Source of the DNA: CAIKZZ01 sp037443765 | GTDB taxonomy: Bacteria; Pseudomonadota; Gammaproteobacteria; Steroidobacterales; Steroidobacteraceae | Length of the DNA stretch: 64,000 bases | NCBI GenBank assembly: GCA_037443765.1 | Contig: JBBINS010000001.1 | Location: forward strand, 124,001-188,000 | Direction of reading: 5' to 3' | Part shown: positions 18,508-27,906 of the stretch, piece after piece | How positions within the stretch are numbered: the first letter of the stretch is position 1 | Layout of the letters: each line of letters opens with the position of its first letter | Notes under the pieces: generated by a model | Database searches by the model: none | What the model saw: the letters and a program-made list of their open reading frames with translations, nothing else | Told to the model about the DNA's origin: nothing | Program-made: the position numbers and the translations under genes

Positions 18508-21063
18508 TCAGCTCAGGCCGAATCGCCGGTGGAACCAGGTTTTCATCACGTGCGTCAGCACGAGATAGACCGCGAGCATCGCCGCCAGCGCCGGCCAGTA
18601 CTGCGCCGGTAGCGGCGTGAACCCGAAGGCGGGCGCGAACGGCGAGACCGGCAACCACAGCCCGACAGCGCAGATCGCGAGGCTGGTCATGATCAGCGGC
18701 GTGCTGGCCCGGCTGTCGACGAACGGGATGCCCCGCGTGCGGATCACGTGGATGATCAGCGTCTGGGATAGCAGCGACTCGACGAACCAGCCGGTCTGGA
18801 AGAGCGCCGCGCGCGCGGGCGTCGTCGCGGCGAAGCCGAAGTACATCAGGCAGTAGGTCGCGTAGTCGAACAGCGAGCTGATGGGGCCGATGAATAGCAT
18901 GTACCGGCCGATGTTGCCGATCTCCCACCGACGCGGCTTGAGGACGTACTCCGCGTCGACGTTGTCGGTCGGGATCGCGGTCTGCGAGAAGTCGTAGAGC
19001 AGGTTGTTCGTCAGTACCTGCACGGGTGCCATCGGCAGGAACGGGAGCCACGCGCTCGCGCCGATCACGCTGAACATGTTCCCGAAATTAGAGCTGGCTC
19101 CCATCCGAATGTACTTGACGATGTTGCCGAAGACCTTGCGGCCCTCGGTGACGCCCTCATCGAGCACCCGCAGGCTCTTCTCCAGAAGGATAATGTCGGC
19201 CGTCTCCTTGGCGATGTCGACCGCCGAATCGACGGAGACCCCGACGTCGGCCGCCTTCAGCGCCGGGCCGTCGTTGATGCCGTCGCCAAGAAAGCCGACC
19301 ACGTGGCGGCGGGCCTGCAGCCCGTGAATAACGTCGGCCTTCTGAGACGGCGACAGCTTGGCGAAGACCGCGACCGCCTCGGCGACGCGGCCGATCTCCT
19401 CCGGCGACAGGCCCTCGAGTTCCGAGCCGAGCACGATCCGATCCACTGGCAGCCCGACGTCTCGGCAGATCTTCCGCGTCACGATCTCGTTGTCTCCGGT
19501 CAGAATCTTGACCTCGACGCCGTGGGCCCTCAGCTCGGCGATGGCTTCGCGGGCGGTCTCCTTGGGCGGGTCCAGAAAGGCCACGTAGCCGAGGAGCGTC
19601 AGCCCGTGCTCGTCGGCGACCGAACAAGTGGCCTGGTCCGGCGGCAGTTCGCGGCAGGCGACCGCGATGACCCTGAATCCGTCCGCGTTCAGGCGGGCGC
19701 TGGTCTCGCGCAGCGTGGTGAGGTGTGAATCGTCGAGTTCGAAAGTCTCCGCACCGGTGCGGCCGTGGCGCGAGGCCGCAAACACTTCCTCGACGGCGCC
19801 CTTGCAGATCAGGAGCCGACGGTCGCCAAGTGCAACCGCCACCGACATCCGCCGGCGCTCGAAGTCGAATGGAATCTCGTCGAATTTCGTGTAGCCGTTC
19901 GCGTGGCCTGCGAGGTGCTGGCAGTCGGGATGCTGCAGGATCGCGACATCGAGCAGGTTCTTGAGTCCGGACTGGTGGTGGCTGTTCAGGTAGGCGTAGA
20001 GCAGCACGTCGTCACTGTCGTTACCCAGCAGGTCGACGTGCTTCTCGAGGATAATCCGGTCCTGAGTCAGCGTCCCGGTCTTGTCGGTGCACAGAACGTC
20101 CATCGCACCGAAGTTCTGGATCGAATTCAGACGCTTGACGATGACCCGCTTTCGGGACATCGCGAGCGCGCCCTTGCCCAGGTTGACCGTGACGATCATC
20201 GGCAGCATTTCGGGCGTGAGGCCGACCGCGACGGCGACGGCGAACAGCAACGCTTCCACCCAGTCGCCCTTCGTCAAACCGTTGATCAGGAAGACGAGCG
20301 GCGCCATCACGATGATGAATCGGATCATCAGCCACGCAAAACGGCTGACCCCCTTGTCGAAGTCGGTCATCGCGCGGGCGCCTGCGATCAGGTTGGCGAG
20401 GCCACCGAAGTAGGCGCGCGCCCCGGTCAGCACGACGATCGCCGTTGCCGTGCCGCTGACGACGCTGGTGCCCATGAAGCAGACGTTCGCAAGCGGGCTC
20501 GACGCCGGCGCATCGGCCGGCAGCGCGGTGCAGGACTTCTCGACGGGCAGCGCCTCGCCGGTCAGCGTCGCCTCGCTGACATGAAGGTCCTTCGCGTCGA
20601 GCAGGCGCACGTCGGCCGGAACGAGATCACCCGCCGACAGGTGGACGACATCGCCCGGCACGAGTTCATGGATCGGTACTTCAGTCCATGACGGCGCCGC
20701 CTCGCCGGCGGCGCCGGGGAGGCCGGTGGGCGTGCGCCGACGCACCGTCGCGGTCGTGTGCACCATCGCCCGCAGCTTGGCCGCCGCGTGGCTCGAGCGG
20801 TGCTCCTGGAGGAACGCCAGCGACACGCTCAGGTTCACCATGGCGACGATGATCAGGGCCGACTCGCGGTCGCCGACGACCATCGACGTCGCCGCGAGCA
20901 GCAGTAGCAGCACATTGAGCGGGTTGGCGAAGCGCGCGAGCACCTGCATGGCGATGCTCTGCTCGCCCTCGCGGGCAATCTGGTTGGGCCCGAAGCGCGT
21001 CCGGCGCGCCTCGACGTCCGTTACCGGCAACCCCGCGGGGTCGGCGTCCAGCCGCGCCAGCAC
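18508..21063 (-). CDS. mgtA: P-type (IIIB) magnesium-transporting ATPase, MgtA-like
   Basis: Inner-membrane P-type ATPase for magnesium uptake, 851 residues. It shows the actuator motif LTGEALPVEK (about 167-176), the M4 ion-site segment LTPEMLPMIV (282-291), the phosphorylation motif DKTGTLT with D327, the hinge LGDGINDGPALKAADVGVSVD near 575-595, and a C-terminal group of membrane helices. The GTG ending at 21063 is the first usable start. However, upstream codons in the same frame (to 21208) still resemble the family N-terminus and contain no ATG, GTG or TTG, so the N-terminus may be affected by a frameshift or an unusual start. It stands alone, converging on the MttB-like gene with a 10-bp gap. 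Confidence 0.92.
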   Translation of the reverse strand: MLARLDADPAGLPVTDVEARRTRFGPNQIAREGEQSIAMQVLARFANPLNVLLLLLAATSMVVGDRESALIIVAMVNLSVSLAFLQEHRSSHAAAKLRAMVHTTATVRRRTPTGLPGAAGEAAPSWTEVPIHELVPGDVVHLSAGDLVPADVRLLDAKDLHVSEATLTGEALPVEKSCTALPADAPASSPLANVCFMGTSVVSGTATAIVVLTGARAYFGGLANLIAGARAMTDFDKGVSRFAWLMIRFIIVMAPLVFLINGLTKGDWVEALLFAVAVAVGLTPEMLPMIVTVNLGKGALAMSRKRVIVKRLNSIQNFGAMDVLCTDKTGTLTQDRIILEKHVDLLGNDSDDVLLYAYLNSHHQSGLKNLLDVAILQHPDCQHLAGHANGYTKFDEIPFDFERRRMSVAVALGDRRLLICKGAVEEVFAASRHGRTGAETFELDDSHLTTLRETSARLNADGFRVIAVACRELPPDQATCSVADEHGLTLLGYVAFLDPPKETAREAIAELRAHGVEVKILTGDNEIVTRKICRDVGLPVDRIVLGSELEGLSPEEIGRVAEAVAVFAKLSPSQKADVIHGLQARRHVVGFLGDGINDGPALKAADVGVSVDSAVDIAKETADIILLEKSLRVLDEGVTEGRKVFGNIVKYIRMGASSNFGNMFSVIGASAWLPFLPMAPVQVLTNNLLYDFSQTAIPTDNVDAEYVLKPRRWEIGNIGRYMLFIGPISSLFDYATYCLMYFGFAATTPARAALFQTGWFVESLLSQTLIIHVIRTRGIPFVDSRASTPLIMTSLAICAVGLWLPVSPFAPAFGFTPLPAQYWPALAAMLAVYLVLTHVMKTWFHRRFGLS

Positions 21064-21673
21064 GCCGGCCGCGTCGAGCCGCGCCAGCTCGAGCAGCTCC
21101 GGCGGAACGGAGGAACGGGCCGGTCGGCCGGGTGCGGCCGTCGCGGCAGCCGGCCACCAGCGGAAGACGTGATGCAGGAAACGTCGGTCGCCGATTTGAG
21201 GCTCCCATCACCGAAATCCGGACCCCTTCGCCTTCGACGAGCGGCCCGGCGGCCTTCCGGGGGGGCTTGCCGGCCCCGCGGGTTGCAGGGTCAATCTTCT
21301 ATGCAGCGTCGTCAATGGTAGCGAATTCAACTGGCAGGACTGCGCCGGTCGGACCCGTGCCCTGGGGGAATCCCGCACGACCACGACCGAGTTCACAGGC
21401 TCGCGCCCGGCGACGGACAGGATCGGTCGAATCATCCGTTTACCTATTCAAGCGGGCTGCTCGCGAGCCGTTATTACTCGCAATAGGGAAGTGGACGCAT
21501 TCGCTCTCGGCGCACGGCACCAGGGACCGATGGCCGGTCGTGCGGGCCCCGTCCGGCGCGGGCGGCCTCCGCCGCCGGGCCTGCCGCACGGCGGACGTCG
21601 CGGTTCCTGGGACTCGTGCTGCCGGGCTGGTGGCGGCCTGCGCACGGACCCGAAGAAATATTGAGGTGACCGG
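21064..21673. promoter_or_regulatory. Intergenic region between mgtA and the chemoreceptor gene
   Basis: These 610 bases lie between two divergent genes. The first 145 bases, read leftwards, stay open in the mgtA frame and may encode its true N-terminus. The remainder contains AT-richer runs near 21290-21330 and 21430-21490. I could not identify a magnesium-sensing leader, a sigma-28 promoter or a sigma-54 promoter with confidence, and no other gene is supported. Confidence 0.45.
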
Positions 21674-23941
21674 ATGTTGAAGAATCTCACGATCATGGGG
21701 CGCCTCGGCGCCGGTTTCGGCCTGCTGCTCGTTCTGCTGGTCGCGTGCGCCGGGGTCGGCGTCTTCGGCCTCAGCATGCTCTATTCGACCGCGCATCACG
21801 CGGTCGCGAACGACGTGCAAATCGCGCAGCACGCCTCGACGATAGACGTGCTGGTACTCAACGAGCGGCGCTTCGAGAAGGACGCGTTCATCAATCTCGC
21901 CGATGCCGACAAGCTCGCGTCCTACAAGCAAAAGTGGGATGCCTCCAGGGTCGCGCTGATCGACGAGCTCGCCGCCGTCCGCAAGCTCGAGCTCACGGCC
22001 GAGGATACGAAGTCGGTCGACCAGCTCGGCGACGGCTTCAAAGCCTACGCCGACGGCTTCACGAAGACGTTCGAGCGAATCCGCTCGGGCCAGCTCAGGA
22101 CGACCCAGGACGCCAACGCCGAGTTCAACGCATTCAAGGCCGCGGTTCACGGCATGGAGGACGCGAGCGAAGCGCTCAACAAGTCGGCGCTCGCGCGTGT
22201 CAACAGCGCCGCCGAATCGCTGTCCGCAACGCGCACGCGCTCGTCGACGCTGCAGATCGGCATCGCGCTGCTCTGCCTGTTGCTCGGTGCCGTCATGTGC
22301 GTCGTTTCGACGCGCTCGATCACGCTGCCACTCGGCCGCGCGATCGCGATAGCGCGCGCGGTCGCGGCCGGAAAGCTCGACAACGAGATCGATGACAGTG
22401 GCCACGACGAGACCGCGCAGATGCTGGCGGCTCTCAAGACGATGCAGGAGGCTCTGCTCGAGAACGAGCTCAACGCCAAGGGCCAGATCTCCGCGATCAA
22501 CAAGGCGCAGGCGGTCGTCGAGTACGACCTCGACGGTACGGTCCGCGTCGCCAACGACAACTTCCTGAAACTGTTCGGCTACACGCTGGACGAGGTCAGG
22601 GGTCAGCACGACAGCATGTTCGTCGACGCCGCCGGCCGCGCCAGCGCGGAGTACCGGGCGCTCTGGGACAAGCTGCGCCGCGGCGAGTTCGACGCGGGCC
22701 TGCACAAGCGACTCGCCAAGGGCGGTCGCGAGGTGTTCGTGCAGGCGACCTACAGCCCGATCATGGATCTGGCGGGCCGGCCCTACAAGATCGTCGAGTA
22801 CGCGGCCGACGTGACCGAGCAGGTCAGGATGAAGGAGGCGCTCGATGCGGCGGTGACGGAGACCCGCGGTGTCGTGCAGCGCGCGATAGAGGGCCAGTTG
22901 ACCGGCCGAATCCACACGGCTGGCAAGAGTGGCCAGATCGAGGCGCTGTCGGTCAGCGTCAATGAGCTCCTCGACAGCATGATGACGCTGGTCGCCGAGA
23001 TCAAAGCCGCGGCCACCGAGGTGCAGGGCGGAGCTCAGGAGATCTCGAAGGGCAACCTCAACCTCAGCCAGCGCACGGAGGAGTCTGCCTCGAGCCTCGA
23101 GGAGACCGCCTCGAGCATGGAGGAGATGACCAGCACCGTGAAGATGACGGCCGACAACGCCGCACAGGCGAGGCAGCTCGCGCTCGCCGCGCGCCAGCAG
23201 GCGGAGAAGGGCAGCGCGGTGGTCGGCTCGGCGGTGGCGGCGATGAGCGAGATCAACCAGTCGAGCCGCAAGATCGCCGACATCATCAGCGTCATCGATG
23301 AGATCGCGTTCCAGACGAACCTCCTCGCGCTCAACGCCGCGGTCGAGGCCGCGCGCGCCGGCGAGCAGGGCAGGGGATTTGCGGTGGTCGCTAGCGAAGT
23401 GCGCAACCTCGCCGGACGCAGCGCCACCGCCGCCAAGGAGATCAAGGCGCTTATCATGGACAGCGTCAGCAAGGTCGAGGAGGGTGGCAGGCTCGTCGAT
23501 CAGTCAGGCAAGTCGCTCGACGACATCGGCGCGGCGGTCAAGCGCGTCACCGACGTGGTCGCCGAGATCGCCGAGGCGAGCCAGGAACAGGCGAGCGGCA
23601 TCGAGCAGGTCAACAAGGCCGTGATGCAGATGGACGAAATGACGCAGCAGAACGCGGCGCTCGTCGAGGAGGCATCGGCCGCGAGCGAGGCCATCCTCGG
23701 CCAGGCGACGCATCTGGCTCATAGCGTCGCGCACTACGTGGTCGCGGAGGGCACGACGGCGGCCGCGGCGCGTTCCGTTCCGGCGGCCGCGATCGCCCGT
23801 CCGGCAGCGGTGAGCCCGCCGCGCGCCGGCACGGCGCAGCGTCCTGCATCCGCGCGCAAGGCGCCGCAGGCGGCCGTTGCCGCGCCGAAGGCCCGCAAGG
23901 TCGCGGGCGGCGGCGGCGAGGCGGACTGGGATGAGTTCTAG
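21674..23941 (+). CDS. Methyl-accepting chemotaxis protein with PAS domain
   Basis: Chemoreceptor of 755 residues. Order: TM1 (about 10-32), four-helix-bundle ligand domain (35-190), TM2 (192-214), HAMP (about 212-265), a PAS domain (275-390), then the signalling coiled coil. The hairpin tip EIAFQTNLLALNAAVEAARAGEQGRG begins near residue 543 (IDEIAFQTNL, then AAVEAARAGEQGRG). The protein ends in DWDEF, which fits the xWxxF tether recognised by CheR and CheB, after an Ala/Pro-rich linker. It is an orphan receptor: no che genes are in the window. The PAS domain may sense redox state or a cytoplasmic ligand; the cue is unknown. Confidence 0.93.
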   Translation: MLKNLTIMGRLGAGFGLLLVLLVACAGVGVFGLSMLYSTAHHAVANDVQIAQHASTIDVLVLNERRFEKDAFINLADADKLASYKQKWDASRVALIDELAAVRKLELTAEDTKSVDQLGDGFKAYADGFTKTFERIRSGQLRTTQDANAEFNAFKAAVHGMEDASEALNKSALARVNSAAESLSATRTRSSTLQIGIALLCLLLGAVMCVVSTRSITLPLGRAIAIARAVAAGKLDNEIDDSGHDETAQMLAALKTMQEALLENELNAKGQISAINKAQAVVEYDLDGTVRVANDNFLKLFGYTLDEVRGQHDSMFVDAAGRASAEYRALWDKLRRGEFDAGLHKRLAKGGREVFVQATYSPIMDLAGRPYKIVEYAADVTEQVRMKEALDAAVTETRGVVQRAIEGQLTGRIHTAGKSGQIEALSVSVNELLDSMMTLVAEIKAAATEVQGGAQEISKGNLNLSQRTEESASSLEETASSMEEMTSTVKMTADNAAQARQLALAARQQAEKGSAVVGSAVAAMSEINQSSRKIADIISVIDEIAFQTNLLALNAAVEAARAGEQGRGFAVVASEVRNLAGRSATAAKEIKALIMDSVSKVEEGGRLVDQSGKSLDDIGAAVKRVTDVVAEIAEASQEQASGIEQVNKAVMQMDEMTQQNAALVEEASAASEAILGQATHLAHSVAHYVVAEGTTAAAARSVPAAAIARPAAVSPPRAGTAQRPASARKAPQAAVAAPKARKVAGGGGEADWDEF

Positions 23942-24212
23942 CCGGTCGGCCGCCGCGGCCCGTCCGGGCGGCGGATCGCGCCGCAATCGCGACCATTGCG
24001 AGGCGCGCGGCCCAGCCGAACCGCCGCGTGCCGCCGTCGTCGGCACCGCACTGCGCGGGCTGCGAGATCCGCTACGCAGGTGAGGTCGCGGCCGTAGTGG
24101 ACGGCGACGATTCGCCCCTCCGCGAAGGCGCGTACAAGTCTCCGAGGGCCCGGTGCGCGCGCTCCGGCCGGCGCATCGGCCACGCGACTGAACGCGCCCG
24201 AGGAGACTTGCC

Positions 24213-24602
24213 ATGAAGACGACCTACCGTATTGCGTCGGCAACAGCTGTCGCCGTTGCCGCCACCCTGTTCGCCGTCGGTACTGCCGCAGCCCCGAGCC
24301 TGACCGAAGTGACGGTGGAAGTACCGCGCGTCGTGAAGTCCGATCCGACGCGGCCCGGGACGCCGTTCGACGTGGTCCTGAAAGGGCACGTCAGCTATGC
24401 GGACCTCGACCTGTCCAAGACGGCCGACGTCGCGACGCTGGAACAGCGAATCAAGGACAAGGCACTCGCGATCTGCGAGCGGATCGGCCAGGACTATCCG
24501 GCGGCGACTCCATCGGCGACGGATTGCGCGAAGCTCGCCGCGGACCAGGCGATGGTGCAGGCGAAGAAAGTGATCGCCGCCGCTGCGAAGGGCGCGAAGT
24601 AG
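24213..24602 (+). CDS. UrcA family protein (exported, unknown function)
   Basis: Small secreted protein of 129 residues with a signal peptide at about 1-27 (ending GTAAAP). The mature part holds the UrcA signature: VSYADLDLSKTADVATLEQRI around residues 68-88, a DKALAICERIG segment, and a second cysteine in SATDCAKLAADQA, so the two cysteines may form a disulfide. The family is common in some alpha- and gammaproteobacteria, and its role is not established. It is monocistronic, 271 bases downstream of the chemoreceptor. Confidence 0.8.
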   Translation: MKTTYRIASATAVAVAATLFAVGTAAAPSLTEVTVEVPRVVKSDPTRPGTPFDVVLKGHVSYADLDLSKTADVATLEQRIKDKALAICERIGQDYPAATPSATDCAKLAADQAMVQAKKVIAAAAKGAK

Positions 24603-24661
24603 ACCAGCGCCGGGCGGCTGCCCGGGGCTCGCGCCAGCAGAGCCCGGCCCGGCGTCTCGAA

Positions 24662-24680
24662 CCGGCGGTCGCCCCGCCGG
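24662..24680. terminator. Hairpin between convergent genes
   Basis: CCGGCGG and CCGCCGG arms of 7 bp with a 5-base loop, lying between the UrcA gene and the converging PLP-protein gene. There is no T-run, so it is only a candidate bidirectional terminator. Confidence 0.35.
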
Positions 24681-24745
24681 TCCGGCTCGGCACGCGGGCG
24701 GCGGCGTGGCGCAGGGCGCGGGCCGTCCTGCGCCACGCATCGCCG

Positions 24746-26035
24746 TCAGGCGGAGATCGGGAACGTCGGCCAGCGATCCGTGATCCTGCCGTCCTCGTAG
24801 ACCAGCAGGTCGCCGAACTGCAGCAGCACGGCCTCGGACTGCGTCGGGCGGAAAAACACGTAGTCGTCCGCCTTGAGTGCGACCGATCGCGAACCGTTCA
24901 GCATCTCCTGGTTACTGGAACGGCCGAAGATCGGGTTGAACTCGAGGCCGGGGGGTGACTCCGGCTGGGCGAGCCAATGCCCGCCGTGGATGAAGAACGC
25001 CCGCTCCGAGTTCGCGTCGAGGAAGGTCATCACGCCGGCCAGCGACTCGAGGCCGGGGATCTGCGTGCGGTCTTGCGCCTTCAGCACCGGCGTGGCGATG
25101 AACGCCGCCGGGACGTGGTGGGTGAGGGTGCGGGTGTCGAAGTCGGTCGGCTTGACGAAGGCCGAGCCGACCGCGACCTCGGTCGCGATCGTGTCGCGCG
25201 CGTGCAGCGCGTAGGTCGGGCTGCCCGCCGTATTGAACGTCAGCGCCGAGGCGTCGGCGCCGACGCGCTCGCGCACGACCTCGACCGATTCGCCGTAACG
25301 CCGTAGCACGGCGTCGTAGGCCCGCTCCGGGCTCGGAGTCTTCGGGACATGCGGGTCGTATCCCATCAGGCCGCTGAACGCGAGGCTCGGCGATGCCTTG
25401 ATGAGATCGAGCATCGCGGCGAGCTCCGCGCTGTCGCGGCAGCCGCCGCGGTGCAGGCCCACGTCTATTTCCACGCTGACCCGCAGCACCCGGTTACGGG
25501 CCTTGCCGATCGCGGCGTACTGCCGGACGCGCTCGGGCGTATCGACCAGCCACTGCGGGCCGGCGCCAGGCGCGTCGAGCACCGCGAGCGCGTCGCAGAC
25601 CGACGCGACCTCGAGCGCCGCGAGGGGCTTGCCGAGCAGCAGGTCGGCGCGCGGTCGCCAGCGCACCGTCTCGAGGAGCATCGGCCCGTTGAACACCATG
25701 AAGCGGTCGGTGCCGACTCCCGTCGCCACTTCCTCGAGGAGCTGCCGCGAAGGCAGCGACTTGACGACGACTCGCGTCGCGAGCCTGGAACCCTCGAGCG
25801 TTTGGGTCAGCGCGCGCACGTTGGCGCGCAGGCGCGCGCGATCGATGACCAGGACCGGTCGTGCGATGCCCGCGGCGCGCAGGGCCTCGGACATCGCGAG
25901 GAAGTACGCGTCGTGGCGGCCGCCACGGTCGCCCTTGCGGACGGCGGCGACCGCCGCCACTGCGGCGATCGCCGTGCCCCCGAGGATGACGCGCCGGCGC
26001 GTCCAGCGACGGCGCGGGGCCAGTTCGTCAGCCAT
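24746..26035 (-). CDS. Membrane-anchored PLP protein, D-threonine aldolase/D-serine dehydratase-like (fold III)
   Basis: 429 residues. The N-terminus has a twin-arginine-like stretch (TRRRVILGG) and a hydrophobic helix (about 16-33), so the protein is probably exported or anchored. The body resembles the alanine-racemase N-terminal (fold III) barrel of the DSD1 family: VLVIDRARLRANVRAL and the PLP lysine candidate K92 in VVVKSLPSRQLL. At the place where D-serine dehydratase and D-threonine aldolase carry a zinc-binding His-X-Cys/Asp, this protein reads PTQSEAVL, so the metal site seems lost. Its start overlaps the preceding oxidase gene by 8 bp. The reaction is unknown; exported fold-III PLP proteins are unusual. 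Confidence 0.7.
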   Translation of the reverse strand: MADELAPRRRWTRRRVILGGTAIAAVAAVAAVRKGDRGGRHDAYFLAMSEALRAAGIARPVLVIDRARLRANVRALTQTLEGSRLATRVVVKSLPSRQLLEEVATGVGTDRFMVFNGPMLLETVRWRPRADLLLGKPLAALEVASVCDALAVLDAPGAGPQWLVDTPERVRQYAAIGKARNRVLRVSVEIDVGLHRGGCRDSAELAAMLDLIKASPSLAFSGLMGYDPHVPKTPSPERAYDAVLRRYGESVEVVRERVGADASALTFNTAGSPTYALHARDTIATEVAVGSAFVKPTDFDTRTLTHHVPAAFIATPVLKAQDRTQIPGLESLAGVMTFLDANSERAFFIHGGHWLAQPESPPGLEFNPIFGRSSNQEMLNGSRSVALKADDYVFFRPTQSEAVLLQFGDLLVYEDGRITDRWPTFPISA

Positions 26036-27437
26036 CGATGAAGAGCTCCCGCAGGTGGGCGTTCAGGAACCGGCCATCCGGGTCGAGCGTCCGGCGCACG
26101 TCCATGGCGTCCTTCCAGCGGGGGTAGAGCGCCGCGAGATCGCGCGCCTTCAGCGAGTGCAGCTTGCCCCAGTGGGGCCGGCCGCCATGCCGGCGCAGGA
26201 TCGGCTCGACCGCGCCGAAAAGGCGGCGGTAGTCGTCCTTGTAGTAGGCGTGGATCGCGAGCGAGCCGGATTCCCGGCCATAGAACGGCGACAGCCACGC
26301 GTCGTCCGGAGCGATCGACCGCAGCTCCAGCGGGAAGAAGACGTCGTTGTGGTTCCGCTCGATCTCCCGCATCACCTCGCGCATCGCCGCCATCTGGGAC
26401 TCGCGCGGCAGGTGGAACTCCATCTCGTTGAATCGCACCGGGCGCTCGTTCGACAGCAGCTTCCAGCTGTCGTCGACGGATTCCTCGGGTGGCATGTCCG
26501 CCATCAGCGCGTGCGTGATGCGCCGTCGCAGCCCGGGCAGCGGGCCGAGCAGGTCGCGCAAGCGCTTGAGGCTCAGCAGCGTGTCGGTGTCCTGGTCGGG
26601 TCCGCGCGGCTTCAGCGGCGACTCCGTCCGGTCGGTCGCGACCACGGCGGCGAGGCCGGAGAACGGGAATGCGAAGAACTCGACCTTGTCGTGGGCGTTC
26701 GACAGCGCCGGCCACTCGGCCGCCACCTGCTCGAGCGGTTCTAGGAAGACGCGCTTGTGAACCCGTGTCAGTGCGCGGTTCTGCAGCGTCACCTGCGTGA
26801 TCACGCCGAAGGCGCTGACGCCGACGCGGGCCGCCGCGAAAACCTCGGGATTGCGTTCCGGGCTGCATTCCAGGATGTCGCCGCGGGCCGTGACCAGCCG
26901 AAATGCCTTCACGTTGGCGTGAATCGCCTGGTAGCCGGTGCCGGTACCGTGGGTGCCGGTGCCGATCGCGCCGCCGAGCGACTGCTTGTTGATGTCCGGC
27001 AGGCTCAGCATCTCCTGGCCGACAGCGACCAGCGCCGGGCCGAGGTCGCCGAGGCGTGTTCCCGCCCAGACGGTGGCCTGGTGCGCCGCCGCGTCATGGT
27101 CGGCGAGACCGTGCAAGGCGTCGAGTGACAGCAGCGTGCCGGACGTTGGCACGAGCGCGGTGAACGAGTGTCCCGCTCCGACCGGCCGGACCGGGGCGGG
27201 CGTCGTACGAATCAGTTCGGCGAGCGCGGCTTCCGATTCGGGGGCTGCCCGCGCCGCCGGGTAACTGCTCGCGATTCCGGACCAGTTCCGCCAGAGCACG
27301 CGTCCCCCGGCATCGGTGGCCGCGGGCGAGGGCGGCTCGCGATCCAATGACCGCTGCCGGACGGCCATGCCGCCGACGACTGCCGCGCCCGCCGCACCCA
27401 CGCCAAGTCCGATCGCCGCACGTCGCGAGAAAGTCAT
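26028..27437 (-). CDS. Tat-exported FAD-linked aldonolactone oxidase/dehydrogenase (ALO family)
   Basis: VAO-type flavoprotein of 469 residues. A Tat signal (FSRRAAIGLGVGAAGAAVV) covers about residues 3-25. The FAD domain holds RPVGAGHSFTALV near 100-112, where the His of GHS corresponds to the covalently flavinylated His of gulonolactone oxidase, and IGTGTHGTG near 155. The C-terminal ALO domain ends with YPRWKDAMDVRRTLDPDGRFLN, the family signature (YPRWKDAMD and LDPDGRFLN). It probably oxidises a sugar lactone or polyol in the periplasm. It overlaps the cytochrome gene upstream by 4 bp and the PLP gene downstream by 8 bp, so cytochrome c is the likely electron acceptor. Confidence 0.85.
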   Translation of the reverse strand: MTFSRRAAIGLGVGAAGAAVVGGMAVRQRSLDREPPSPAATDAGGRVLWRNWSGIASSYPAARAAPESEAALAELIRTTPAPVRPVGAGHSFTALVPTSGTLLSLDALHGLADHDAAAHQATVWAGTRLGDLGPALVAVGQEMLSLPDINKQSLGGAIGTGTHGTGTGYQAIHANVKAFRLVTARGDILECSPERNPEVFAAARVGVSAFGVITQVTLQNRALTRVHKRVFLEPLEQVAAEWPALSNAHDKVEFFAFPFSGLAAVVATDRTESPLKPRGPDQDTDTLLSLKRLRDLLGPLPGLRRRITHALMADMPPEESVDDSWKLLSNERPVRFNEMEFHLPRESQMAAMREVMREIERNHNDVFFPLELRSIAPDDAWLSPFYGRESGSLAIHAYYKDDYRRLFGAVEPILRRHGGRPHWGKLHSLKARDLAALYPRWKDAMDVRRTLDPDGRFLNAHLRELFIDG

Positions 27438-27808
27438 CGGGCCTCCTCGTCGGCCATGAAACCGATTAACGCCTCATAGTCGTGCGGCGTGCACGTGAAG
27501 CACTGGCCGCCCGCCGGCATCCCGTTGAAGCCTGTCAGTACGCTCTGCAGGAGCGCGGGCTTGCCCTTCGCGAGGCGCGCCTTCCAGGCAGCGCGATCCC
27601 CGGCGAGTGGCGCATTCGCGCGCGGTTCCGCGTGGCAGGCCCTGCAGGAGCGCTCGTAAAGCTCCGCCAGGTGCGCGTCTCCGGGCCTCAGCGCCGCCGC
27701 CCGCGCGGCGATCTGTGCCGGTGACGGCGGCGGTGGCCCGCCACAGGCCGCGAGCAGCGCGATGAGGGCGCCGGCCGTGAACAGGCGGTGCAGGTCGTCG
27801 ACGCGCAT
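27434..27808 (-). CDS. Lipoprotein cytochrome c5-family protein
   Basis: Small haem protein of 124 residues with a lipobox LLAAC (C22), predicting a lipid-anchored periplasmic protein. The single haem motif is CRACH (C55, C58, H59). The distal ligand is M97 in GFNGMPAGG, followed by C103 and C106 (CFTC); the MPxGG-C-x2-C pattern is the class-specific disulfide of cytochrome c5. It is the first gene of the overlapping trio and probably takes electrons from the adjacent flavin oxidase. Confidence 0.85.
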   Translation of the reverse strand: MRVDDLHRLFTAGALIALLAACGGPPPPSPAQIAARAAALRPGDAHLAELYERSCRACHAEPRANAPLAGDRAAWKARLAKGKPALLQSVLTGFNGMPAGGQCFTCTPHDYEALIGFMADEEAR

Positions 27809-27906
27809 TGGGTCTCGATCCTCCCGGATACGTCCGCGCCGGAGTGGCCGGCGTCCGTCCGGCAGCGGAGCCGGACGCCGATCCTGCCGGTCACGCGCCG
27901 CGGCGG

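Noticed and set aside
21300..21345. Sigma-54 promoter before the chemoreceptor gene
   Set aside because: CTGGCAGGACTGCGC resembles the GG-N10-GC pattern but lacks the conserved TTGCW half, so the match is too weak.
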